Shown: positions 27,901-35,700 of the stretch, one piece after another
How the letters are laid out: every line of letters starts with the position of its first letter
How positions within the stretch are numbered: position 1 is the first letter of the stretch
Source of the DNA: Methylocaldum sp002005105
Lineage (GTDB): Bacteria; Pseudomonadota; Gammaproteobacteria; Methylococcales; Methylococcaceae
Direction of reading: 5' to 3'
Assembly (NCBI RefSeq): GCF_051027545.1
Contig: NZ_CP194902.1
Span: forward strand, 3,472,001 to 3,536,000
DNA length: 64,000 bases
The notes under the pieces: model-generated
What the model saw: only the letters and a program-made list of their open reading frames with translations
The model's database searches: none
What the model was told of the DNA's origin: nothing
Position numbers and translations under genes: made by a program

Positions 27901-29449
27901 CGATCAGCTTGGCCGAAATCTCGCCTTGCGCTACCGCGAGCGGGCTGAAGTCCCGCCCGGCCAGCGCGTACAGGTGCTCGAGATAATGCCGGCCGAGCAC
28001 TCTGCGGGTGAGATGTCCGTGCGAAACGCCATCGGTTCGCATGACGTCGGCGAGGTCGCTGTCAGGATCGGCCTTCCCGGGCGTTTCCTGCCGGAGTCCG
28101 ATGCGTGCGACCAGGTGCACGACGGGGCGCCATACTTCGTTGCGCATGGCGAGCAGCAGCTCTTTGAGCCGGGATTCCCGTGCGGTGGAAGCTTCGCCCG
28201 CCTCCGGCGTCCATAAGTCCAGCGACGTCACCGGCAGGATGCCATAGGGCTGGGTTCCGCAGCGCAGGGACGGGAAGGGACCGCCGCTGCGCACGTAGTT
28301 CAGGAAGTGGTTGCGCGCCCAATCGAGCGCTTCGGCCGTGAAGCCGGTTTCCGCGCCCATCATGTTGCTGAGGAAATAGCCCCAGCCGACCTGCCATAGC
28401 GCGGCATTCATGCTGCGCAGGTCGCGTTCGTGGTCCTGGCCGGCCTGGCCCACGCGTCCCAGGGTGGTTGCGATCCGTTCCGACGGCAGCCCGAGTACCG
28501 TCCCGACGAGCCGCGCGTTCGGCGTGTTTTCGGGATTCGCGACGACCTCGTTGGCGAAGCTTCGGCGGTGGCCGGGATCATCCGTGCTGTAGCCGGCGCG
28601 CCTATCGTCGGTGTTGTTCGTGGGGGTTCCGAAGCGCAGGAACTCGAGCCCGTCGGTGTAATGGTGCGCATCGAGAAGATCGGCCAGCCGGTTGGCCGTA
28701 TCGGCTGTGTCCGGCGAGTCGGCGACGCCGAATACCATGAGACTGTCGATGCCGGTTTCCAGAACGGCCGCCGGCACGGTCATGGTGAGCGCCATTCCGG
28801 CCGACTGGGCCTTGTCGAAGTCCACCAGCCACATCATGTCCTCATCCAGGGCGAGCGTGTCGCCGGCACCGGCCGACATGTCGGTTTTATCGTCGGACAC
28901 ATTCGGGTTAAGGCCGACCGCGAGCTCTCGCTGAATGTCGTTTCCGGTGGCCGTCAACGCGACCGTTCCGCCCGAGTGCAGAACGGCGGTCCAGCGGTCC
29001 GGCAGCAGCCGGGCTACCGGCGCATGCTCGCCACGTACCGGGGGCAGGGGCGGGAATACCGGCGGCTCCTCGGGGCGCTGGGCGAGGTTGGTGGGCTGCA
29101 GTACCCGGGCTATCCACGCGGCGCGCTCCGCATCGACGCGGCTGGCCAGGGTATGCCAGGCGTCGGCGCGGGCGGTTTCGTCTCCCGCCGCCCAATCCTG
29201 CTGCCAATACTGCATTCCCAAGGCCTGTTCTTCCGCCGTGAGGTCCGGCTGGTGGGTGTCGATGTGAATCTTGTCGGGATAGACGCGCACCCGCAGTTTG
29301 GCTGCGCCGTCGGGCAGTTCGGAGAAACGCGTCTCCAGCCGCACCGGCAGCAGCACCAGGGGAACATTGCCGGGACAGAGCCTTTGGGGCGTAATCTCGG
29401 GGTTTACCGAGGGAAGCGCGAAACTGGTATCGAATAGCGGTTTATTCAT
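24941..29449 (-). CDS. Giant 1502-aa protein of unknown function (operon gene 4)
   Basis: ATG 29449, 17 bp after the preceding gene. No signal peptide, membrane segment or recognised catalytic motif. The N-terminus has a beta-type block: VPLVLLPVRLETRF at ~29-42 and LRVRVYPDKIHIDTHQPDLT at ~52-71. The middle has long amphipathic helices (~600-1000), and the C-terminal third is Ala/Leu-rich with coiled-coil-like helices (~1150-1400). Composition is very GC-rich, with long antisense open frames as a by-product. It is probably a structural or scaffold component made with its operon partners; that is inference from size and context. Confidence 0.75.
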   Translation of the reverse strand: MNKPLFDTSFALPSVNPEITPQRLCPGNVPLVLLPVRLETRFSELPDGAAKLRVRVYPDKIHIDTHQPDLTAEEQALGMQYWQQDWAAGDETARADAWHTLASRVDAERAAWIARVLQPTNLAQRPEEPPVFPPLPPVRGEHAPVARLLPDRWTAVLHSGGTVALTATGNDIQRELAVGLNPNVSDDKTDMSAGAGDTLALDEDMMWLVDFDKAQSAGMALTMTVPAAVLETGIDSLMVFGVADSPDTADTANRLADLLDAHHYTDGLEFLRFGTPTNNTDDRRAGYSTDDPGHRRSFANEVVANPENTPNARLVGTVLGLPSERIATTLGRVGQAGQDHERDLRSMNAALWQVGWGYFLSNMMGAETGFTAEALDWARNHFLNYVRSGGPFPSLRCGTQPYGILPVTSLDLWTPEAGEASTARESRLKELLLAMRNEVWRPVVHLVARIGLRQETPGKADPDSDLADVMRTDGVSHGHLTRRVLGRHYLEHLYALAGRDFSPLAVAQGEISAKLIDRLKLTVQKLPRLARCFLDTAPVPVTAPLVHAGEISPWQRLESNYISALLETTSIEALITLDPPPSPSLLYALLRHALLREIAEAAARMAATVPDKQYATLDLLRDSELVDLVDGSIIGYTVQKPADTLHWKRQLEIHGVPGLPADQTIGRYLEDWLQARAGGNHPAVAALGEFRAGLAHLQMLDTESLHYLMQSTLDLSSHRLDAWITSFATKRLKAMTPGGSPGVYVGAYGWVENLRPAHRAEPIPAELLPPGEQAPEEQAPLYPLANDSGFIHAPSLTHASAAALLRNAHLGPDGVPQPDGSFAIDLSSRRVRDASRLLEGVRQGQPLGALLGYRLERRLHEAGLDHFIAPLRKISPLAVRKRETDAWPNEIFKANAANNVVDGLELFRAWKAYRNSIAFEIRNVGSDDERFRVEREIEALGDAIDGLGDALVAEAAYQIARGNTPRLASTLSAIALGDAPVPELEVARIPRTGTSLTHRVLVLFSGVSNAGGGWTNSTTRTVNERWLNAWIRLLLGDARKVRCTVERLDDTTGAVTETAVFPLSDVPMSTLDFVYSVQPGGQSATADASPCLAEQRVLYHARRLANGFGNDAGVRLQHERPADLAAGETTLFDVLEQARAIRRLLQGARGLRPEDLSPPDRPHQSTLDLADLEARVVRYENGLNAAHKTLASLVSKAADTLAEDFRTAILNLGHFSVEPAVPGVAVGDTPEIRSALARQAAAMLKVSGPRLEQGAALRTRVAATDPRARCDQLLERGRAVYGAEFVSLPSFTCDAAGAAELNAALAAGTQQQGGDPLAVHGWFMRASRVRDALAPLGLCLQTAEVFATGARLNLNVAQLPFNAEERWVGLPGAGKELPPSKLSLVVQPMTAIDAALPLSGLFIDEWVEVVPNKEETTALTFQFDPPNAFPPQNVLIAVPPVPGQDWTTETLRCVLAETLDLAKLRAVDTRLLGAAAQYLPGIYVPFNVADDAVSTDFAPLTA

Positions 29450-29466
29450 CGGTGTGAGTCCGTGGG

Positions 29467-32217
29467 TCAGGCCGGCATGATGAGCCGTTTGGCGTGAATG
29501 GCGATGCGTACCGGAAGCCGGCGCGTGGCGACGGCGGTTTGCGCGGCGTGCGCGGGCGGAGCGGCATCGAGGCCGAGATCGCCGAGGCTGAGATGGCTGC
29601 TGTCTCGGGTTCGATCCGCATCGATGCCGAAGCGCGGCTCGGTGGGATGCTCCTGAATGACCACGTAGTAGCCTGGATCGCCGCCGGCCTCGTCCGGAGA
29701 GACATCAAAACCTAAAATGAACACATCCGGCTGCATGAAGCCGCTGAAGATGGGCAGCAGCTCGGGTGCCGCCGGGTCGGGCTGGAACGCCAGGGGGTCG
29801 GGGGGCGACCCCGGATGCATCGCGCGAACCATGAAGACCGACGCGTTGGGATAGCGCTGCAGCAGGCTGCTGCGCAGCAGCATGACGAACGGATTGGCGT
29901 CCGGAGGCGCGCCGAAGGCGAGATCGCCCAGCGGCCTCATTTTCCCGGTCGCCGAATCGATGACGCTCCAGGTGTGCAGGGCGGTAATATCCGGGTGCCC
30001 GATGCTCCAGAACCGGTCGAAATAGGTGCCGCGCTGATCGGTCGGATAACCCCGCCACAGCAGCTCGCGGGCCATTTCATGATTGAGCCCGACCAGGTAG
30101 GCCTCGATGAACCGCCGATTCGTCTCCAGGCCGACAACCGTTTCCGGCCTGACCTTGTCGATTCCCGGCAGCAGCAGTTCCTGCGACAGGTCGCGCAGCG
30201 TTTCGTACATGGGCTGCGGGAAGTGCGGCGCCATCATGACTGTATCCACCCCGTCGGTCTCCGCCGGCGCGAGCACGTTGTCTCCGGTCGACATGATCGC
30301 CTTGACCAGGGCCGGCAGCGTTTCCCGCGGGATGGTCTGTGCGAGCACCGGGATAGTGATGGCCTGCATCGGGAGCCGTAGTTCGGCAGAGGCGGTGCGT
30401 GGGGCGGGGAAGCGATTCAGATGTTCCTGCGCCGCCTTGCGGAAAAAGCCGGGAACCTCGGTCCGGTCCTGCTTCAGCAGCGGCGTGCCCGGCGACAGCA
30501 CGGGGGTGTTTTCGGGCGAGACGAAGAATGCGCCGAAGTACGATCCGTTCTTCTGGGGTTGGGTCCACTCGAGCCCGAGATACTCGACCGGCAGGCTCCC
30601 CGGTATCGGGCAAAAGTCCTGCTGCGGCGGCTGCGGCGGCTGGATCGGAGGGGTGTCCCCCGGCATATTGTTGAGGCGGGCCACCCAGGTGTCTTTGGCA
30701 TTGCGCTGGTAATTCTGGGCAGCGACGCGGCGGGTCAGCGGGCCGCGCTGGCGTCCGATGCGGCGCATCGCCGGGCGGTTTGCCGCTACCGGCAATGCGG
30801 AACGGGCCTGTTCGGCGAGCAGCGACGGTTCCGCCGTCGCGGCCGCGCTTGCGGCCAGCCCCGAAACATCCTGTTGCCGGGAGACTCGCAAGCGGGCGAA
30901 GGCGGGCGCCGTGATGCGCAGCATTCTTTCCTCGGTGAACTTGGAGAGATGGCGAGCGTGCAGGCTCTCGCCCACGGCGAGGCTCAGCTGGATCTGGCGC
31001 AAACGCTGGTTGGCGACCGCCGATTCGGCGGCCTGTTCCCACGCCGAGGCCATCAGCGCTTCCTGGTGCTCCTGAACGACGCGGGTTCCGAAGGCGGCGG
31101 CGATACGCCAGCGCGGATCGACATTGAGCTGATCGAGCCAGGTTGCGCCCGCTGGATCGACCGTTGCGTCCTTGGTGTACCAGCGGCCGTAGATGGGGGG
31201 GGCGAGCACGGGGTCGGAGTCCGGTCCGGTGATGCTGCCGTTGACGGTCTTGGCGAGATTGTCCCTGAACGGCTGCGGAACGGGGGCCGGGGCCGGCGAG
31301 CCGCCGGGCGGCGAGATCGGCAGCAGCGCGCCTTCGAGTTCCACCTCCGTCGCGCCCGACTCGGGAAAGGGCTGGCTGATGTCGATCCTGCGCTTGCCGA
31401 GACCGTCCGGCACATCGGCCTTCAGATTCCTGGCGATCGACTCGAAATCGCCCGGCTGGCCCGAACGGAATTCCCAATGGTAATAAACGGGCAGCCGGGT
31501 CGGTCCGTACTCGGTCGGCGGTTCGGGCGGTATCGACCAGGCCGGCGCCGGCGTCTCGTATTCCGTTTTCTCGATGGGTATGCCTAGCCCGGCTTTCCGG
31601 CCCAGTTCGAAAGCGGGAACCACGCAGGCGATGTAGTCGTTGTCGGGCGCCAGGATGCGCGGACACAGCAGCCTCGAAAGCGACAGCTCCGGCGAACCTT
31701 GCAAGGCCCCCCGAATGGCATCTTTGCTGCCGTCGTCCGCGGCCACCTGGGCATGCGCCCAGGCCCAGGATTCGTTCAGGTCCGGGAGTTCGACCCATGG
31801 CCGCGCCGGTGCGGCGATCGTCAAAACGGGCAGCGGCGCGTCGGCCGCACTGTTCAAACTCACGCCGGCTTGTTTCCGTACCACCACGAGGCACAGCCAT
31901 GGCCGCAGCCGGTTGTCGGCGAGGGCTTTTGCCGGCGTGAACAGCCATGGAAAGTCCGGGCGGTCGAACTCGATCGAGGGAAAGCAGTTCGGCTCGAAGT
32001 CGTTCGAACCCGGCCGGGGGTCGGTGCGAACGACCTGGTTGGCGTCGATCCCGATCACGTCCGCCGGGCCGCGCAACTTTACCGAAACCGGAACCGTCTT
32101 GGCATCCAGCGTGAGCATCACATTGACACTGGCGATCCCGGTTTTCTGTTCGGCGTCGATGGCGGAGGCGGCGCCCTGCCGCACCCAGGGCAGGAAATAC
32201 AGGTTTGCGTTGGACAC
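29467..32217 (-). CDS. 916-aa protein of unknown function (operon gene 3)
   Basis: GTG start at 32217, well supported by AAGGAG eleven bases upstream; it begins 15 bp after the DUF6603-like gene. No export signal. The N-terminal ~120 residues are beta-rich with FPSIEFDRPDFPWLFTPA near 83-100 and LRPWLCLVVVRKQ near 108-120. Later parts are Pro-rich and contain helical stretches around 370-430. No known enzyme motif is visible. Size, lack of signal and tight spacing match the other operon members, pointing to a shared intracellular complex or process. Confidence 0.75.
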   Translation of the reverse strand: MSNANLYFLPWVRQGAASAIDAEQKTGIASVNVMLTLDAKTVPVSVKLRGPADVIGIDANQVVRTDPRPGSNDFEPNCFPSIEFDRPDFPWLFTPAKALADNRLRPWLCLVVVRKQAGVSLNSAADAPLPVLTIAAPARPWVELPDLNESWAWAHAQVAADDGSKDAIRGALQGSPELSLSRLLCPRILAPDNDYIACVVPAFELGRKAGLGIPIEKTEYETPAPAWSIPPEPPTEYGPTRLPVYYHWEFRSGQPGDFESIARNLKADVPDGLGKRRIDISQPFPESGATEVELEGALLPISPPGGSPAPAPVPQPFRDNLAKTVNGSITGPDSDPVLAPPIYGRWYTKDATVDPAGATWLDQLNVDPRWRIAAAFGTRVVQEHQEALMASAWEQAAESAVANQRLRQIQLSLAVGESLHARHLSKFTEERMLRITAPAFARLRVSRQQDVSGLAASAAATAEPSLLAEQARSALPVAANRPAMRRIGRQRGPLTRRVAAQNYQRNAKDTWVARLNNMPGDTPPIQPPQPPQQDFCPIPGSLPVEYLGLEWTQPQKNGSYFGAFFVSPENTPVLSPGTPLLKQDRTEVPGFFRKAAQEHLNRFPAPRTASAELRLPMQAITIPVLAQTIPRETLPALVKAIMSTGDNVLAPAETDGVDTVMMAPHFPQPMYETLRDLSQELLLPGIDKVRPETVVGLETNRRFIEAYLVGLNHEMARELLWRGYPTDQRGTYFDRFWSIGHPDITALHTWSVIDSATGKMRPLGDLAFGAPPDANPFVMLLRSSLLQRYPNASVFMVRAMHPGSPPDPLAFQPDPAAPELLPIFSGFMQPDVFILGFDVSPDEAGGDPGYYVVIQEHPTEPRFGIDADRTRDSSHLSLGDLGLDAAPPAHAAQTAVATRRLPVRIAIHAKRLIMPA

Positions 32218-32232
32218 GGTGACTTGGCTCCT

Positions 32233-35200
32233 TTACAAGGCTTCGAGTTCGTGGGCGGGGACCATCAGCCAGCGGACGCCGCCGCGGTTCAGGTCGGCGA
32301 GCGCGGCGCGGCAGTCGCTCCAGGAATTCACCCCGGGATCCAAGGGCGCCGGCGCGCCGTCGCTCGCCCGGATGATCCGCCAGCGGGGAGCGGAGAGAGT
32401 GGCCGCGGGCGTCACGGCGGTATTGCGGAACCGCGCGCGGCCGACATGCCGCACCGGCGCCCGCGCTGCGGCCCCGCTCGAGCGCTGGGCCTGGAATGCG
32501 GCCAGCGGCATCGTATAGAGCTGCGTGGCCGGGAGTGCGGCAAAGGAAGCCGCAATGCCGGCGGTTTCCGCTGCCGACGATGGATTCACGGTGATCGGTT
32601 CGTAATTCAGTCCCGATGCCGCGACGGCGTTCTCATCGAACGTCGCATCGGTGTCGCCTACCACGAATCCCGCGTCCATCTCCTCGAACGAAGGTGCGGC
32701 CAGCTTCTCGTCGTCGCTCATCGTGAAATAGCGCGCCGGCGCGAACGCCCCGGTCACCGGTGTGCCGGCCTTTCCGTTCAGCGAGGCGGCGGCCGTGAAC
32801 CGGCGGCGCCCGGCGATCGGCGCGCCGCCGTAGGTATCGATGTCCCGATGGGTGTTCAGCGGCACGACCTGCTGCTGTACGACCAGTTGGCCCAAGGGGT
32901 CGAGCACCAGGCCCGCATTCGCCGGCAGGCTGCGCAGGGCCACGCCGTGGACGACGCCGGGTGCCCGCCGCGTGCTCCAGTTCGCCGAGTCGGTGAGCGC
33001 CTTCTCCAGTTCGGTCTCCAGAGATATTGCCGCTATCGACCGCGAGGCCGAGCCGTCGGCGAGGGTGAACGCGAAGCGCACCGTAAAGCTGAACCACAGG
33101 ATCTTGAACTTCGCCTTGGCGGCAATCCGCAACGGCAGCGGGCCTTCCAGGGTGCCGTCGAGCGCGACCTTGAACAGATTGCGCGACTTGTACTTCAACT
33201 GCACCAGGGCATGGAAATCCACGATGAAGTGCGGCGGGACGATCGTCACCAGGGCGTCGAAGCCGAGGTCCCCTGTGACGGTGAAACCGGCACCTTTGGC
33301 ATAAAGCGAGGCGCGCGCGCCGAATTGCACGGTATTGGGGGTGATCGCGAAATAAGCATCGCAGATCAGCCGGGGATTCTCCCCCGAGGACAAGGCGATG
33401 GCGACCCGGTCTAGCGTCGGGAAGCCGGCCGGCGCGGCAAACCGGGGATTCAGCCCACCCACCGCCAGCACGAAATGGGACCCCGCCAGCCCGCCGCCGC
33501 CCGCCGGCCAGCGCGCCCGCAGCGCGGCCGAGCCGGTGATCGGGAACTTGTGCACCAGCCTGGAATCGACCAGCACCGCGTCGGCTTCCAGCGTGCCGGC
33601 GTCGAAGTCCAGCACGCCCAGCGCGTCCATGTTCAGACGGATCAGGTCGTTGTCGGCCGACGGCAGCAATGCGCTGGCGCGCCCGAGCACCAGCAGCCGC
33701 TCGCGCGCGCCGAGCTCCCGGATCAGCGCCAGGTCCATCTGTACCAGGGCGGGCGTGAACCAGGTGATGCGCGCCATCAGGCCGAGCAGGTAACTGCCCG
33801 GTTTGGCCGGGAACGCGGCCGACAGGGCCTGGATCAGCGCCGGCGCATTGGCCACGGGATCGCGCGGGAACAGCAGCGTGCGCAGCATATCGGTTTTCAG
33901 CCCGGCCCTGAGCACCTCGTGATCGAAGGTGCGGTTGATGCCCACCATGCCGCCGATGCTTTGCAGCACGAAGCCGAAGCCCAGGGGAACCGGCTTGAAG
34001 CCGTCGGCGGTGATGAAGATGAGCATCGAGTAGCCGGGGCGGCCGTCGGGCAGCCGGGTCGCGATGAGCCCGAAGGCGTTCAGCGTGATTTCATCGTGCA
34101 GCGAGAGCTGCATGGCGCCGGCGTAGAGTTGCCGCGCGGGGTCGTGGAACAGGAAGCCGCCGCCGGTGAGGACGCCTTGGGCGTCGATCGAGAGGCCTAC
34201 GCCCGAGGGCGGCTTGAAGCCCAGCTCGAGATCCGCCACGCCGAGATTGCCGCCGGCCTCCGGGAAGCGCAGGGCGCTCCCGATGCCGACGCGGTCCAGC
34301 ACCGCTTTCACCGGGCCGATCGAAGCCGCGATGCTGGCCGAGACCTCGGCGCTCACGCCATCGTCGTTCGCCCGGAGGCCGAGGTTGACGGTGGTCAGCG
34401 TCACGCCGGCCACCGACAGCCCCACCGGGATGGCGGCCTCCAGCCCGGCGCTGCCGCGCAGGGTGAGGCCCTTGTCGCTGGACCAGGCCAGGCCGAGGTC
34501 GAATTCGGCGCGCAGGCCGTCGGACGGCAGAAGCTCTGCGAGGAAACCGTCGCCGTCGCCGGGTGAAATCACCAAGGCAGATTTGGTTACATCTGCCGAC
34601 AGTGCCAGAGTCCGACGCGCCTCCGACAGCGAGGTTTCGACGGCGAGCCGCGCGCCTCCGACTTCGAGCCGCGAGCCCGTGGGTGACCCGAAGACGAATC
34701 CGGGAGCCTCCGCCGTTTCCAAGACGGCGCTCACACTGCCAACAACTTCAGTCGTCGACGCGTCCGCGAGCAGCGTGAAGCCGTGGCGGCCAACGGCGAA
34801 AACGTCGATGCCGGCCGTGATATCCAGCTCGACGATGAACGGGCCGACGGATCTCGTTGCCGTCAGAGTGCCGAAAGGACTGACGACGAACCCCAGATCA
34901 CCGCGATCGGCCGACGAGATCGAGAGGACGACGCCGGTTTCCGACTCGAGGCCTTTCAACAATGGGTCGTTCAGGTATGCGATGAGTGCATGACTGATAT
35001 ATGGCGCTGAATCCGCCAACAGCGTCTCGTCGCCGGGATTGACGCCGTATCGGCATGAAACTCCCAATTGGCTCAACAGACCGACGACTTTTGGAAACAG
35101 CGCATCGGCCATCGCGTCCGCGTCCGCCCCCGTCAACAAGGGAGTCCCATACTCCGCGCGCAATACCCCAACGGGGTCGCGAAGCAACGAAGCGATCCGG

Positions 35201-35700
35201 CTCGGATGCAAGCGTTCGATTCGATACGGATTCCGAATCACTTCCGTACCTTCCATTTGAGCGGCGCTAAAAGCTTGGTCAACCTCGAGCTCGATCAATG
35301 TGAGCAGCGCGGCGATTTCGTGAATGACCGGATAGCGCGTCTTCAACCATGTCGATACAAGCCACTCGATCAGATCGCCGCTGACTCCGGGGAGCTGGGA
35401 CAGCGGTCCGCCTGTCGCATCGAGCTGCCGCAGCGCTTGAAAAGCGCGTCCGGAAGACTGGAGTACGCCGAGGATGTCGTCCAGAGAAGGCGCCTCTTGG
35501 GACGCGAGTGCCTCGATCTGTTTCTTGACATCAACGATGGCGCTAACGGCCGCGCTCACCGCGGTGTTATCGTCGCCAGGCGGAACACCGAGTATGGCGA
35601 ACAACTCGTTGAGTGCGCCCGGAACTTCTACGGCGCGTTGCAGCGGGCTCAGGATGTTGCCGGTTTCCTCGGCGAGGAGTCGAAACAGGTCGGCACTCAT
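32233..35700 (-). CDS. DUF6603-like large beta-rich protein (operon gene 2)
   Basis: 1155 aa. ATG 35700 overlaps the stop of the PhoD-like gene (ATGA), implying translational coupling. Residues ~1-200 are helical. From ~240 to ~980 runs a long series of short amphipathic beta strands with Gly/Asp turns (LGLAWSSDKGLTLRGSAGLEA; FVLAVGGLNPRFAAPAGFP), resembling a beta-solenoid or barrel-like repeat and matching my recollection of DUF6603. No signal peptide is present, which argues against an outer-membrane barrel. Base composition shifts inside the gene: the 5' part (34,560-35,700) is mostly less GC-rich than the body. Function unknown. Confidence 0.75.
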   Translation of the reverse strand: MSADLFRLLAEETGNILSPLQRAVEVPGALNELFAILGVPPGDDNTAVSAAVSAIVDVKKQIEALASQEAPSLDDILGVLQSSGRAFQALRQLDATGGPLSQLPGVSGDLIEWLVSTWLKTRYPVIHEIAALLTLIELEVDQAFSAAQMEGTEVIRNPYRIERLHPSRIASLLRDPVGVLRAEYGTPLLTGADADAMADALFPKVVGLLSQLGVSCRYGVNPGDETLLADSAPYISHALIAYLNDPLLKGLESETGVVLSISSADRGDLGFVVSPFGTLTATRSVGPFIVELDITAGIDVFAVGRHGFTLLADASTTEVVGSVSAVLETAEAPGFVFGSPTGSRLEVGGARLAVETSLSEARRTLALSADVTKSALVISPGDGDGFLAELLPSDGLRAEFDLGLAWSSDKGLTLRGSAGLEAAIPVGLSVAGVTLTTVNLGLRANDDGVSAEVSASIAASIGPVKAVLDRVGIGSALRFPEAGGNLGVADLELGFKPPSGVGLSIDAQGVLTGGGFLFHDPARQLYAGAMQLSLHDEITLNAFGLIATRLPDGRPGYSMLIFITADGFKPVPLGFGFVLQSIGGMVGINRTFDHEVLRAGLKTDMLRTLLFPRDPVANAPALIQALSAAFPAKPGSYLLGLMARITWFTPALVQMDLALIRELGARERLLVLGRASALLPSADNDLIRLNMDALGVLDFDAGTLEADAVLVDSRLVHKFPITGSAALRARWPAGGGGLAGSHFVLAVGGLNPRFAAPAGFPTLDRVAIALSSGENPRLICDAYFAITPNTVQFGARASLYAKGAGFTVTGDLGFDALVTIVPPHFIVDFHALVQLKYKSRNLFKVALDGTLEGPLPLRIAAKAKFKILWFSFTVRFAFTLADGSASRSIAAISLETELEKALTDSANWSTRRAPGVVHGVALRSLPANAGLVLDPLGQLVVQQQVVPLNTHRDIDTYGGAPIAGRRRFTAAASLNGKAGTPVTGAFAPARYFTMSDDEKLAAPSFEEMDAGFVVGDTDATFDENAVAASGLNYEPITVNPSSAAETAGIAASFAALPATQLYTMPLAAFQAQRSSGAAARAPVRHVGRARFRNTAVTPAATLSAPRWRIIRASDGAPAPLDPGVNSWSDCRAALADLNRGGVRWLMVPAHELEAL

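Noticed and set aside
24698..33414. Long plus-strand open frames (428, 335 and 571 aa among others) opposite the giant operon
   Set aside because: They mirror the GC-rich minus-strand genes, are Arg/Gly/His/Gln-rich and have no recognisable domains.
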